From: Streptomyces sp. NBC_01255
Lineage (GTDB): Bacteria; Actinomycetota; Actinomycetes; Streptomycetales; Streptomycetaceae
Length of the DNA: 64,000 bases
Assembly (NCBI RefSeq): GCF_036226445.1
Contig: NZ_CP108474.1
Coordinates: 4,278,001 to 4,342,000, forward strand
Direction of reading: 5' to 3'
Of this stretch, positions 28,363 to 37,065 are shown piece by piece. Position 1 is the stretch's first letter, and every line of letters starts with the position of its first letter. A program made the translations under genes and the position numbers. A model generated the notes under the pieces. It saw only the letters and a program-made list of their open reading frames with translations. It was not told the origin of the DNA and did no database searches.

Positions 28363-28530
28363 CAGGACCTCGGCCTGAACCGACTCTCGCATCATGTACC
28401 CCGCAGTAGATGAAGCAGTTGTGTAAACACAGCTGCTGAAAGCTGTGACCGAAACGGCCAGGAATGATCCCCCGTGGCCCTCTTGACGCAATCGTGCTGT
28501 AAGCGCTAGCAGATCACAAGGAGTGATTTT

Positions 28531-29301
28531 TCAGATACTGATAGAGAACGCGAGCGAACTGAAGAGCCTCCCGATCTCCGTACGTAGCCGCTCGACTGCT
28601 GGGAGCAACCGTTCTTCCTGGTGAAGGGGGAGGGAAATGGCCATCGCGGCCGCCGCGGAGCCCGCTGTGATGGGAATGGCGGCACAGACCGTGCCGAGTG
28701 CATATTCCTGACGCTCTACCAGGGGCTCCATTCGCCCCAAACCGCCCAAACGATCCAAAAGCACACGCCGGTTACGCACCGTGTACGGAGTGATTGCTTC
28801 CACCGGATGGCGGTCGAGGTGGTCTTGACGAGTTTTCAGATCGAGTTGACTCAGCAGGCACTGCCCGATGGCGTGCGCGTGCGCGGTCTCGCGGAAGTCG
28901 GCCCACTCCTCCACCGCGGGGGCCGAGGGAGTGTCCGCGACAGCGACGAGCTCGATCTCGCCCTCCCGATAGAGGGCGAAGTACACCGGCACACCGATCT
29001 CGTCCCGCCAGCGGGCAAGGGAGTCTTCGATCTTGATGCGACGATTCTGCACAGCTCCGCCGCCGGCCAGTCGGACGGCGGCGTCGCCCAGGACGAACAC
29101 ACCCTTCTCGCGGCGTAGATAGCCCTCGTGCGTCAGGGTGCGGAGCAGGTGGTACGTGGTGGGCAGCGGAAGGCCCGTCTCGCGGGCGAGCTGTTTGGCC
29201 GGGGCGCCATCCGCATGGGAGGACACGGCCTCCAGAAGTCTCAGCGCCCGCTGCACCGAGCCGATCAGGGTAGGTGCAGCAGACTGCGTAGCCGTGGCCA
29301 A
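28531..29301 (-). CDS. ssgR: IclR-family activator of ssgA (SsgR)
   Basis: This 256-residue IclR-type regulator has an N-terminal winged helix-turn-helix at about residues 12-70 (SVQRALRLLEAVSSHADGAPAKQLARETGLPLPTTYHLLRTL region) and an effector-binding GAF-like C-terminal domain. The context immediately upstream of ssgA identifies it as ssgR, whose product activates ssgA transcription in S. coelicolor. The start codon appears to be TTG at 29301 (minus strand), which is uncommon. An internal ATG could be the real start, since the S. coelicolor protein is somewhat shorter. The 168 bases between ssgR and ssgA should hold the SsgR-dependent promoter. Confidence 0.9.
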   Translation of the reverse strand: MATATQSAAPTLIGSVQRALRLLEAVSSHADGAPAKQLARETGLPLPTTYHLLRTLTHEGYLRREKGVFVLGDAAVRLAGGGAVQNRRIKIEDSLARWRDEIGVPVYFALYREGEIELVAVADTPSAPAVEEWADFRETAHAHAIGQCLLSQLDLKTRQDHLDRHPVEAITPYTVRNRRVLLDRLGGLGRMEPLVERQEYALGTVCAAIPITAGSAAAAMAISLPLHQEERLLPAVERLRTEIGRLFSSLAFSISI

Positions 29302-29538
29302 AGGTCACCCCCAGGCGTGACGACGGATGCCATGCATCCGCCCGCGGGGGCCGCCCCCGCGCGCCCGCCGGGCCTGGGAAACCGCTGGTCAGTACGGCGG
29401 TCTACGCCCGTAGTCCCCAACACGGCGGAGGGATTCCACTCTAGTGGCAGCCTTTGAGGCCCTGCCCGGATTCCAGCCCCGCGTTCCCCCGGGCGGGCTA
29501 ATGCCCGCCATCGGTTCCCTACGGCTCCGCGGCTTGTG

Positions 29539-29757
29539 CTACCAGTCCTCGCGCGACCCGGTGGAGTTCTTGAACTTCCGCACGACGTAGACGAGTCCGG
29601 CGACGAGGGCCACGAAGAGCAGCACCTTGAACAGCACCGCGACCACGAAGGTCAGGACGCTGGTGATCAGTCCGCCGAAGACCAGCAGGACGAGAGCGGG
29701 TATGGCGACCCACTTCACCCACCAGGGCATCCCCGCGAGAATCTCTTGTACGGCCAT
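29539..29757 (-). CDS. Small membrane protein (DUF5326-type)
   Basis: This 72-residue protein starts at MAVQEILAGMPWW, with GAGGTAGGA just upstream of the ATG at 29757. An amphipathic N-terminal segment is followed by two hydrophobic helices at about residues 14-33 and 36-57, and a basic, polar C-terminus ending KFKNSTGSREDW. The pattern matches the small DUF5326 family, which is widespread in Streptomyces and has no known function. It lies upstream of ssgR on the same strand, next to the cupin gene. Confidence 0.78.
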   Translation of the reverse strand: MAVQEILAGMPWWVKWVAIPALVLLVFGGLITSVLTFVVAVLFKVLLFVALVAGLVYVVRKFKNSTGSREDW

Positions 29758-29925
29758 GGTCCTACCTCGCTCTCGAAGATCTGTTCCGCGCATTCCGCGC
29801 CGAACACCCTCAAGGCTAGGGGCGGAAAGCGGCCCACGGGGGCCACGGGGCCCCCGCTCTCCCCTGATCCGTCCCCTAGGGGGTCGCCGGCCTCCGCATC
29901 GGGGCCGCCACCGCCGCCTCGGGCC

Positions 29926-30243
29926 TCAGCCCTCCGGCGGGGAGAAGACCACCATGACCCGCAGGTCCTCGCTGATGTGGTGGAACTTGTGGGGCACCCC
30001 GGCCGGCACGTAGACCACGCTGCCGCGCGCCACCTGGGTCGTCTCCTCCCCTACCGTGATCGCCGCACGGCCGCTCACCACGAAGTAGACCTCGTCCTGG
30101 CCGTGCGGCTGCTGCGGGTCGAGCGCCCCGGCGTCCAGCGCGTACAGGCCCACCGACATGTTCCGCTCCCGCAGGAACTGGAGGTAGGCGCCCTGGTTCG
30201 CGGCGCGCTCCGCTTCCAGTTCGTCCAGCCGGAATGCCTTCAT
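29926..30243 (-). CDS. Small cupin-domain protein
   Basis: This 105-residue single-domain cupin has motif 1 PHGQDEVYFVVSGRAAITVG near residues 46-65, with His, Glu and a late His of motif 2 (VPAGVPHKFHHI) near 79-90 as probable metal ligands. Such small cupins may be dioxygenases, isomerases or binding proteins, and the substrate cannot be read. It diverges from the holin-type membrane protein gene with 51 bases between starts, so the two promoters must overlap. Confidence 0.8.
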   Translation of the reverse strand: MKAFRLDELEAERAANQGAYLQFLRERNMSVGLYALDAGALDPQQPHGQDEVYFVVSGRAAITVGEETTQVARGSVVYVPAGVPHKFHHISEDLRVMVVFSPPEG

Positions 30244-30294
30244 CGCCTGTCAGCCCCTGCCCTTGGCCCGATCATGTCTGCCACGATCAGACAC

Positions 30295-30675
30295 ATGAAG
30301 AATTTTGTAGTCAAGACGCTCGCGAACGCGGGCGCCCTGGGAGTCGCCGTCTGGGTGCTCTCACCGGACATCACCCTGACCGGTGAGAGCACCGGCAGGC
30401 AGGCCCTGACCCTCATTCTCGTCGCCCTGGTCTTCGGGCTCGTGAACTTCTTGGTCAAGCCGATCGTCAAACTGCTGACGCTGCCGCTCTTCATCCTGAC
30501 CCTCGGCCTGATCACCCTGGTGGTCAACGCCCTGATGCTGATGCTCACGTCCTGGTTTGCCGACCTGTTCGACCTCAGCTTCCACGTGGACGGCTTCTGG
30601 ACCGCCGTCGTCGGCGGCCTGATCATCTCCGTCGTCTCGTGGGCACTGAACGTCGTGCTCCCCGACGGTGACTGA
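30295..30675 (+). CDS. Four-helix 'phage holin family' membrane protein
   Basis: This 126-residue integral membrane protein has four hydrophobic segments (about residues 8-24, 35-55, 59-82, 98-119). The VNFLVKPIVKLLTLPLFILTLGLI signature belongs to the widespread bacterial family loosely named '4 TMS phage holin / YvlD'. There are no phage genes nearby, so a lysis role is unlikely; membrane stress functions have been suggested for relatives. The ATG at 30295 follows a short leader without a good Shine-Dalgarno sequence. Its last 8 bases overlap the GTG of the next gene, so translation is coupled. Confidence 0.82.
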   Translation: MKNFVVKTLANAGALGVAVWVLSPDITLTGESTGRQALTLILVALVFGLVNFLVKPIVKLLTLPLFILTLGLITLVVNALMLMLTSWFADLFDLSFHVDGFWTAVVGGLIISVVSWALNVVLPDGD

Positions 30676-31177
30676 GCCGGCGACCGTGCCCTATCGCGTG
30701 TGCTTCGTCTGCACGGGCAACATCTGCCGCTCGCCGATGGCCGAGCACGTCTTCCGCCGGCGGGTGGAGGAGGCCGGCCTCGGCGGGGCGGTGGAGGTCG
30801 ACAGCGCGGGGACCGGCGGCTGGCACGAGGGCCACGGTGCCGACCCGCGCACGGTCGCTGTCCTGGACGAGAACGGCTACACCTCCGCGCACTCCGCGCG
30901 CCGGTTCCAGGCCTCGTGGTTCCCCGCCCTCGACCTGGTGATCGCGCTGGACGAAGGGCATCTGCGGGAGCTCCGGGCACTCGCCCGCACCCCCGAGGAA
31001 GCGGCGAGGATACGGCTGCTGCGTTCTTACGACCCGGCCGCGGGGGACGCGCTCGACGTCCCCGACCCGTATTACGGGGGCCGGGAGGGCTTCGAGGAAT
31101 GCCTGGAGATGGTGGAGGCCGCGAGCGGGGGACTGCTCGCTGCCGTACGTGCGGAAATGGAGGAACGGACAGCGTGA
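30668..31177 (+). CDS. ptpA: Low-molecular-weight protein-tyrosine phosphatase
   Basis: This 169-residue LMW-PTP has the active-site P-loop CTGNICRS near residues 15-22 (C-x5-R-S) and the general-acid loop VPDPYYGG near 130-137. These are the complete catalytic elements for phosphotyrosine hydrolysis through a cysteinyl-phosphate. In S. coelicolor the orthologous position is occupied by PtpA, which influences secondary metabolism. It overlaps the holin-type gene by 8 bases upstream and the PLP enzyme by 4 bases downstream (GTGA), which suggests a three-gene transcript. Confidence 0.93.
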   Translation: MTEPATVPYRVCFVCTGNICRSPMAEHVFRRRVEEAGLGGAVEVDSAGTGGWHEGHGADPRTVAVLDENGYTSAHSARRFQASWFPALDLVIALDEGHLRELRALARTPEEAARIRLLRSYDPAAGDALDVPDPYYGGREGFEECLEMVEAASGGLLAAVRAEMEERTA

Positions 31178-32343
31178 CCGACCAGGCAAGCGACCCCGGC
31201 CGGCGGACGGCCGGCGTACTGGGTGACGGCACCCTCGCCGTGCGGGCCGGGCTCCCCGCGCCCGTGAAGTACGAACCGACCCTGCCGGGCCCGGTCTTCG
31301 CCGCGCACTTCCATCTGCCGGGCGAGCCGACGGGCGGCTACGCGTACGGCCGCGACGAGAACCCCACCTGGACCCACCTGGAACGGGCCATCGGCGAGCT
31401 GGAGGCACCGGGGGAGCAGGGCGTCGAGACTCTGGTCTTCGCCTCGGGCATGGCCGCGATCTCCGCTGTCCTCTTCTCCCAGCTGAAGGCGGGCGACGCG
31501 GTGGTGGTGCCCACCGACGGCTACCAGGCCCTGCCGCTGCTGCACGAGCAGCTGCGGGCGTACGGCATCGAGGTCCGCACCGCGCCGACCGGCGGCGACG
31601 GGCAGCTCGCCGTCCTCGAAGGCGCCCGGCTGCTCTGGATCGAGACCCCGTCCAACCCCGGGCTCGACGTCTGCGACATCCGGCGTCTGGTGCGCGAGGC
31701 ACACGCCGCGGGGGCGCTCGTGGCCGTCGACAACACCCTCGCCACCCCGCTCGGCCAGCGGCCCCTGGAGCTGGGCGCGGACTTCTCCGTCGCCAGCGAC
31801 ACCAAGGGCATGACCGGGCACGGCGACATCCTGCTTGGGCACGTGAGCTGCCGGGATCCGCTGCGGGCGGCGGAGGTACGGCGCTGGCGCAAGGTGGTCG
31901 GCGCGATCCCCGGCCCCATGGAGGCCTGGCTCGCCCACCGTTCGCTGGCCACCCTCCAGCTGCGGATCGACCGGCAGTGCTCCACCGCTCTGTCCCTCGC
32001 GCGCGTACTCGCCGAGCGCGACGACGTGACCGGGCTGCGATATCCGGGGCTGCCCGGCGACCCGTCGCACGCGGTGGCGGCCCGGCAGATGCGGCGCTTC
32101 GGCCCGGTGGTCTCCTTCGAGCTGGCGGACCGGAAGCGGGCCGAGCGGTTCCTCGAAGAGCTGCGACTCGTGGACGACGCCACCAGCTTCGGCGGCGTGC
32201 GCTCCACGGCGGAGCGGCGGGGGCGCTGGGGCGGGGACGCGGTCGCGGAGGGCTTCATCCGCTTCTCGGTGGGCGCCGAGGATCCGGAGGACCTGATCGC
32301 CGATGTCCTGCGGGCCCTCGACGAGGCCGGAGCAACCGGCTGA
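31174..32343 (+). CDS. Cystathionine gamma-lyase/synthase-type PLP enzyme
   Basis: This 389-residue Cys/Met-metabolism PLP enzyme (trans-sulfuration fold type I) has YAYGRDENPTW near residues 50-60, the FASGMAAISA cofactor loop near 89-98, IETPSNPGLDVCDI near 155-168, VAVDNTLATP near 184-193, and the PLP lysine in SDTKGMTGHGD near 208-218. Lyase and synthase activities cannot be told apart from these motifs. Start GTG 31174 overlaps the ptpA stop as GTGA. A hairpin follows at 32408-32442. Confidence 0.88.
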   Translation: MTDQASDPGRRTAGVLGDGTLAVRAGLPAPVKYEPTLPGPVFAAHFHLPGEPTGGYAYGRDENPTWTHLERAIGELEAPGEQGVETLVFASGMAAISAVLFSQLKAGDAVVVPTDGYQALPLLHEQLRAYGIEVRTAPTGGDGQLAVLEGARLLWIETPSNPGLDVCDIRRLVREAHAAGALVAVDNTLATPLGQRPLELGADFSVASDTKGMTGHGDILLGHVSCRDPLRAAEVRRWRKVVGAIPGPMEAWLAHRSLATLQLRIDRQCSTALSLARVLAERDDVTGLRYPGLPGDPSHAVAARQMRRFGPVVSFELADRKRAERFLEELRLVDDATSFGGVRSTAERRGRWGGDAVAEGFIRFSVGAEDPEDLIADVLRALDEAGATG

Positions 32344-32407
32344 GTCCGTCGTGGTGGCAGGGACCGGTTCCTACCACGCCCGGCCGGCAACAGGCGCACG
32401 GAACGGG

Positions 32408-32442
32408 GCGCTCCGAGCCTCCCCCCTCGTGGCTCGGAACGC
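32408..32442 (+). terminator. Hairpin after the trans-sulfuration gene
   Basis: GCGCTCCGAGCC (32408-32419) and GGCTCGGAACGC (32431-32442) form a 12-bp stem with one wobble mismatch and an 11-base loop, 65 bases after the stop. Confidence 0.7.
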
Positions 32443-32521
32443 CTCGGTTCCACGCGCGGAGACCGCCTGAACAAGGCTAGTTGACTGTGCGTCAGTGTCC
32501 AATCACGGTAGCGACAGAGAC

Positions 32522-32539
32522 CTATCGACTTATTTATAG
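32522..32539. promoter_or_regulatory. Short dyad upstream of the LysR gene
   Basis: CTAT (32522-32525) and ATAG (32536-32539) bracket an A/T-rich 10-base core (CGACTTATTT) in otherwise GC-rich DNA, 70 bases before the LysR-type ATG. It is a plausible LysR autoregulatory site or promoter element, on weak evidence. Confidence 0.4.
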
Positions 32540-32609
32540 TTGGACGGTCCTGAGGCGCAGTCAGCCGACCGCCTGAGTCGAACGGCCGCACGGCCGGGAG
32601 GGGGCGGAC

Positions 32610-33506
32610 ATGGATCTGGCTCTGCTGCGCACGTTCGTCGCGGTGCACCGGGCCGGCTCCTTCACCCGCGCCGCCGCGCTCCTGGGACTGTCCCAGCCCG
32701 CCGTCACCAGCCAGATCAGGACCCTGGAGCGGCAGTTGGGGCGGCCGCTCTTCCTCAGACAGGCGCGCGGGGTCACGCCGACCACGATCGGCGACGAGCT
32801 CGCTCACCGTGCCGCGCCGCATCTGGACGCGCTGGTCGAGATCGCCGAGACCGGGCTCGACGAGGAGAGCGGCGTCCGCACCCTCCATATCGCCGGGCCT
32901 CCGGAGTTCACCGCGCTCCGCGCGCTGCCCGCGCTCACCCCGCTGGTCGGCCAGGGGCTCGCGATCCGGGCGACCTTCCTCGGGAACGCGGAGGAGATCC
33001 TCGACGGGCTCGCGGCCGGCCACCATGATCTGGCCCTCACCACTGCCCGCCCCCGCGGTGGTCTCTTCGTCGCCACCCCGCTCTGCGACGAGGAGCACGT
33101 ACTGGTCGCGGCCCCGCGCTGGGCCGCCCGGCTCGCCCCCGAAGTGCTGCTCCGCAAGGGGGCGGTGGTCCTGGAACAGCTTCCGGTGGTCGAGGTGCAC
33201 GAGTCGCTGCCGTTCGTCTCCCGCTACTGGGCCGCCGTCTTCGAGACCAAACCGGCGGCGGCAGCGACAGTGATCGCCCCCGACCTGCGAGCCGTACGGG
33301 ATTCCGCGGCCTCCGGTGCCGGTCTTGCCGTCCTGCCGCGCTATTTGTGCGAGGAGGCCTTGGAGCAGGGGCGGCTCGTGGCGCTGCTCGACCCTGCGGT
33401 GCCTCCGCTGCGAACGTACTTCCTGGTGGTGCGGACCGGGACGCTCGCGCTCTCGCACATCGCGCGGGCGCACGAGGGTTTGTTGCAGGCCGCAGGGGAC
33501 TGGTGA
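32610..33506 (+). CDS. LysR-family transcriptional regulator
   Basis: This 298-residue protein has the standard LysR layout: winged helix-turn-helix at residues 1-60 (MDLALLRTFVAVHRAGSFTR, LGLSQPAVTSQIRTLERQLG) and a type 2 periplasmic-binding-protein effector domain from about 88 to 290. The ATG at 32610 follows GGGAGGGGG. No divergently transcribed target gene exists; upstream is the terminator of the trans-sulfuration gene and downstream a Nudix gene on the same strand. It could control the sulfur-metabolism gene, but this is only a neighbourhood guess. Confidence 0.9.
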   Translation: MDLALLRTFVAVHRAGSFTRAAALLGLSQPAVTSQIRTLERQLGRPLFLRQARGVTPTTIGDELAHRAAPHLDALVEIAETGLDEESGVRTLHIAGPPEFTALRALPALTPLVGQGLAIRATFLGNAEEILDGLAAGHHDLALTTARPRGGLFVATPLCDEEHVLVAAPRWAARLAPEVLLRKGAVVLEQLPVVEVHESLPFVSRYWAAVFETKPAAAATVIAPDLRAVRDSAASGAGLAVLPRYLCEEALEQGRLVALLDPAVPPLRTYFLVVRTGTLALSHIARAHEGLLQAAGDW

Positions 33507-33541
33507 GTTTCAGGACACCGCGTACGGGCCATTTTCTTCCC

Positions 33542-34021
33542 ATGACCGAACGGCCCGTGATCAAGCGCACCGCACGCGCCATCCTGCTCGACGGGGACGA
33601 CCTCGTCCTCATCAAACGCACCAAGCCGGGGATGGATCCCTACTGGCTCACGCCCGGTGGTGGCGTGGAGCCTTCCGACACCACCGTCGTCGAGGCCCTG
33701 CACCGCGAGGTGCTCGAAGAGCTCGGCGCCAAGATCACCGACGTGGTGCCCTGCTTCGTCGACACGATCGAACACATCGTCGACGGCGGGGTCTCCGGGG
33801 TGAAGGTCCAGCACTTCTTCGTGTGCCGGCTCGGCTCCATGGACCCCTCCCTGCGACACGGCCCCGAGATCGACGAACCGGTCGGCGAGTACGAGATCGT
33901 CCGGGTGCCGTTCAGCCGGGTCGGCATCGCCGCCGTCCATCTCGTCCCTCTCTCCCTGCGTCACTACCTCGACGGCAACATCGAAGGAGTTCGCGCCATG
34001 CACGCCCCCGACCTGGGCTGA
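33542..34021 (+). CDS. Nudix hydrolase
   Basis: This 159-residue protein has an intact Nudix box near residues 41-63: GGGVEPSDTTVVEALHREVLEELG, i.e. G-x5-E-x7-R-E-x2-E-E-x-G. It would hydrolyse a nucleoside diphosphate linked to another moiety, such as a (d)NTP, NAD-type or sugar nucleotide; specificity is not visible. The ATG at 33542 is 36 bases after the LysR gene. Its last 58 bases overlap the 3' end of the convergent flavohaemoglobin gene, an unusually long convergent coding overlap. Confidence 0.88.
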   Translation: MTERPVIKRTARAILLDGDDLVLIKRTKPGMDPYWLTPGGGVEPSDTTVVEALHREVLEELGAKITDVVPCFVDTIEHIVDGGVSGVKVQHFFVCRLGSMDPSLRHGPEIDEPVGEYEIVRVPFSRVGIAAVHLVPLSLRHYLDGNIEGVRAMHAPDLG

Positions 34022-35208
34022 TCACTGTTCGCCGGGGTGAGCTCGCCACTCGCGGTGGTGAGCTCGGCCAGGAAGTCGTGCCGGATGCGGTCCGACGGCA
34101 CCCCTGCTCCGCGCAGGGCGTCGACCCCGCGGCGGACCATGCCGAGCGGGCCCGAGAGGTAGGCGTCGCGCTCCTCCCAGCGCCCGTAGCGGCAGACGGC
34201 GTCCGGGAGCCGCCCCTGCTCCTCGGTGACCGGGTGGACGGAGAGCCAGGGGAAGGTCTTCTGGAGCCGCAGCATCGTGTCGATGTCGTAGAGGTCGTGA
34301 CCGCTGCGCGCCCCGTAGAAGACGTCGACCGGCCGCCGGTCCCCGTGCTCGGCGACGTCCTCGACCAGGGCCTTGATCGGCGCTATCCCGGTGCCACCGC
34401 CCAGGCAGAGCAGTCCGCTGTCGGTGGAGTGGTCGACCGTCATGGAGCCGGCCGGCGGGCCGAGGCGCAGGGTGTCTCCGGGGCGCGCTCTGTGGACCAG
34501 TGCGTTGGACACCCAGCCTGCCGGGACCGCTTTGATGTGGAGGGCGAGCAGCCCGTCGGGCCGGGGCGCCGAGGCGAAGGAGTAGTGGCGCCAGATCCGT
34601 GGCCACCAGGGGGTCTCCAGCGTCGTGTACTGCCCCGCCAGGAAGGGGTACGGCTGATCGGGCCGGAGGGTGACGACGGCGACGTCGGGGGTGCGGAGAT
34701 CGTGGGAGACCACCTCGGCCTGCCACCACGCGGGCGCGCGCTCCTCGTTCTCCGCCGCCGCGTCGATCATGATCTGGGAGATCGTCGTGTACGTACGGAC
34801 CCAGGCCGCCTCGGTCTCCTCGCCCCAGCTCGCCGTGGCGTACCGGACGAGCGCTCCGATCAGGGCCTCGCCGACGGCCGGGTAGTGGGCGGCCTGGGTG
34901 CCGTACTTGCGATGTCCCTTGCCGAGGTTCTCCAGATACGCGGTGAGGACGGGTACGTCGTCCAGGTGCTCGGCCGCTGTCAGGAGGGCCTTCAGGAGCC
35001 GGTCCCGCTGGGTGTCCATGGCCGCGGGGAACATCTCGCGCAGCTCGGGGTTCCGGACGAAGAGCAGGGCGTAGAAGTACGAGGTCACCTGGTCGGCGAC
35101 GGGTGCGATTTCCGCCAGCGTCCGGCGGACCAGAATCGCGTCGTGGGAGGCCTCTCCGGGTATTCGGGCCTCCGTCCCGTCCGTCGTGCTGGTCGGAGCA
35201 TCCATCAT
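33964..35208 (-). CDS. Flavohaemoglobin-type NO dioxygenase / globin-reductase
   Basis: This 414-residue protein has a globin domain (about 20-150, proximal-His segment LGKGHRKYG near 93-101), an FAD-binding domain (RHYSFAS near 208-214), and an NAD(P)H domain (CLGGGTGIAPIKALVED near 270-286, YLSGPLGMV near 355). This is the flavohaemoglobin order, which converts NO to nitrate using O2 and NAD(P)H. The start is ATG 35208 or 35205, behind GAGGCGAGG. The C-terminal 20 or so residues, after the normal family end, are antisense to the Nudix gene and may be a read-on tail. No NsrR gene is adjacent. Confidence 0.88.
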   Translation of the reverse strand: MMDAPTSTTDGTEARIPGEASHDAILVRRTLAEIAPVADQVTSYFYALLFVRNPELREMFPAAMDTQRDRLLKALLTAAEHLDDVPVLTAYLENLGKGHRKYGTQAAHYPAVGEALIGALVRYATASWGEETEAAWVRTYTTISQIMIDAAAENEERAPAWWQAEVVSHDLRTPDVAVVTLRPDQPYPFLAGQYTTLETPWWPRIWRHYSFASAPRPDGLLALHIKAVPAGWVSNALVHRARPGDTLRLGPPAGSMTVDHSTDSGLLCLGGGTGIAPIKALVEDVAEHGDRRPVDVFYGARSGHDLYDIDTMLRLQKTFPWLSVHPVTEEQGRLPDAVCRYGRWEERDAYLSGPLGMVRRGVDALRGAGVPSDRIRHDFLAELTTASGELTPANSDQPRSGACMARTPSMLPSR

Positions 35209-35313
35209 GTGCCTCGCCTCGCGCTGGCCGGCTTCCGTGCCCGCAGCATGACATTTCCGGGCACCGCTTCGGACGGAAAGCGGAGTTCTCGGTCCATAGG
35301 GCCGGGTTTCCGG

Positions 35314-35985
35314 CTAAGCTGCGCGGTTTCGGACGAAGCTGTAGGCCTCTCGCAGGTCCCCTCCGGTGTAGCTGTGGCGGGAAAGCCCGGCGAGATGATG
35401 GTCCGCGTTCACGGCCACGGTGTCCCGCACGATCGCGAAGAGCTCGGCGTCGGACATCGAATCCCCGTAGGCCACGCAGTCGGCCCATTCCATGCCGTAC
35501 TCCGCGCAGAGCTCCCGAGCGATCCGTACCTTCCCCGCCGCGTCGAGGATGCCGGGCCGATGGATCGGCTCCGTGAAGGGGACAGCAGGCCAGCGTGACC
35601 CGTGCACCGTGTCGACGCCCCAGTCGAGAAGGCGGTCGACGAAGAAGTCGGGCGAGAGGGAGATGACCGCACAGCGCTCACCCCGGGCCCTGATGTCGGC
35701 CCAGACCTCGCGGATGCCCGTCAGCCAGGGCGCGCCCTCGAAGGCCGCGGCGACCTGCTCCGGGGTGAGCGTGGCCCAGAGCTCTCGGGCCCTCACGGCG
35801 AACTCGTCCGGAGTGAGCCCCCGCAGAAACCCCTCCTCCAGTGCGGCGATCTCCTCCGCGAGGCCCAATTGCCGGGAGATCTCCACGGCGGCGGCCGAAC
35901 CTCTGATCAGCGTGCCGTCGAGGTCGAAGAGGTGCAGTCTGCTGTGTCGGGATTCCGTGGATTCACTCGGTTTCACGTGAAACAT
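35314..35985 (-). CDS. HAD-IB phosphatase (SerB-like) starting inside a parS site
   Basis: This 223-residue HAD phosphatase starts at ATG 35985, giving MFHVKPSES. Motif I FDLDGTLIRG lies near residues 19-28, motif II ISLSPDF near 107-113, and motif IV YGDSMSDAELF near 172-182. The small alpha-helical cap between motifs I and II is the phosphoserine phosphatase type, so the substrate is likely a small phosphorylated metabolite. The first six codons coincide with a perfect parS site, as in cydCD. The frame is open up to 36087, but that would run into the divergent acetyltransferase start and is unlikely. Confidence 0.82.
   Translation of the reverse strand: MFHVKPSESTESRHSRLHLFDLDGTLIRGSAAAVEISRQLGLAEEIAALEEGFLRGLTPDEFAVRARELWATLTPEQVAAAFEGAPWLTGIREVWADIRARGERCAVISLSPDFFVDRLLDWGVDTVHGSRWPAVPFTEPIHRPGILDAAGKVRIARELCAEYGMEWADCVAYGDSMSDAELFAIVRDTVAVNADHHLAGLSRHSYTGGDLREAYSFVRNRAA
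35970..35983. promoter_or_regulatory. parS: parS site on the HAD gene start
   Basis: Perfect GTTTCACGTGAAAC. On the minus strand it follows the A of the ATG at 35985 and encodes FHVKP of the HAD phosphatase. Confidence 0.93.
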
Positions 35986-36085
35986 CGTCCGTATCCCAGG
36001 GGCTGGAATCAACGCTTCCCGGGTAATCGGCCGGATCTCGTAAACCGGTGGACGGAAGATCACTGCTTCGGTCAGCCTGAAAGGC

Positions 36086-36949
36086 ATGCCGACTTCCCCC
36101 TCAGCTCTCGCTCAGCTCCCCATCCGGCGCCTCACCGCGGACGACCTCCTCGCCTGCGCCGACCTCTCCGAGAACCGGGGGTGGCTGCGCGAAGAGCACA
36201 AGTGGGGCCATCTACTGACGGCGGGCACCGGCTACGGCATCGACGACCCGTCCGGCACGGGGCTGGTCACCTGCTGCGTGGTCACCTCGTACGGCCAGGA
36301 GCTCGCCGCGATCGGCATGGTGCTCGTCGCCGAGGCGTACGCACGCCAAGGGGTGGGACGCCGGCTCATGCAGCACGTCCTGGCGGAGGCGGGTGACACC
36401 CCGCTGACCCTGTATGCCACCGCCAACGGCCAGCCCCTCTACGAGCAGCTGGGCTTCATCGAGACGAGCCGGTCCGAGATGGTGCGCGGACAGTTCAGCT
36501 TCACCACGCCCGCACCGGACGTCCCCGTCCGCCCGGCGACCGCCGAGGACCTCCAAGCGATCGTGCGCCTGGACCGCGAGATCTTCGGCCTCGACCGCAC
36601 GCACATCCTCACGCGGCTGCCCGCGTTCGCGGACCACCTGCGGGTCGCGGAGGAGGACGGCGAGATCATCGGCTTCGCGGCGGCCTGGCCCAACATGGAC
36701 ACGCATGTCGTCGGGCCGCTGATCGCCAAGGACCCGGCCACGGCCCAGGCGCTGATCGCCTCCCTTGCCGCCGCCACCGACCGGCCTCTGCGCACGGACA
36801 TCGACGTACGCCACACGAAGCTGCTGAGCTGGGCGAAGGAAAACGGCATCGACTCGATCACCACCACCGCCGTGATGGTTCGCTCCCTCCCGGACCTCCC
36901 CGGCGACTGGCGCCGGCGCTTCGCCCCCCTGACCGTCGCGGCGGGCTGA
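36086..36949 (+). CDS. Two-domain GNAT acetyltransferase
   Basis: This 287-residue protein has two GNAT-fold halves. The first (about residues 10-150) has a clear acetyl-CoA loop, VAEAYARQGVGRRLMQHVL (R/Q-x2-G-x-G/A at 88-93), and PLYEQLGF. The second (about 151-280) is degenerate, with EEDGEIIGFAAAWPNMDTHVVGPL but no clear pyrophosphate loop. The N-terminal half is probably catalytic. It diverges from the HAD gene; the parS site lies about 100 bases upstream. Its substrate is unknown. Confidence 0.83.
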   Translation: MPTSPSALAQLPIRRLTADDLLACADLSENRGWLREEHKWGHLLTAGTGYGIDDPSGTGLVTCCVVTSYGQELAAIGMVLVAEAYARQGVGRRLMQHVLAEAGDTPLTLYATANGQPLYEQLGFIETSRSEMVRGQFSFTTPAPDVPVRPATAEDLQAIVRLDREIFGLDRTHILTRLPAFADHLRVAEEDGEIIGFAAAWPNMDTHVVGPLIAKDPATAQALIASLAAATDRPLRTDIDVRHTKLLSWAKENGIDSITTTAVMVRSLPDLPGDWRRRFAPLTVAAG

Positions 36950-37065
36950 CCTCCGTTTCCCCTCGGCACCCGGGCAGATTTACTTGCAGACGCGCATTAT
37001 TGCGCCGCATCGTCTACCCTGGTTCGTGAGCCGCTCCGGCGCCGAGGAGAGACCGAGGAGAGACC

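Noticed and set aside
30295..30675. Prophage remnant suggested by the 'phage holin family' protein
   Set aside because: No endolysin or other phage genes nearby; this family name is misleading for a common chromosomal membrane protein.
35986..36087. Upstream start at 36087 for the HAD gene
   Set aside because: It would overlap the divergent GNAT start codon and adds residues without family similarity.
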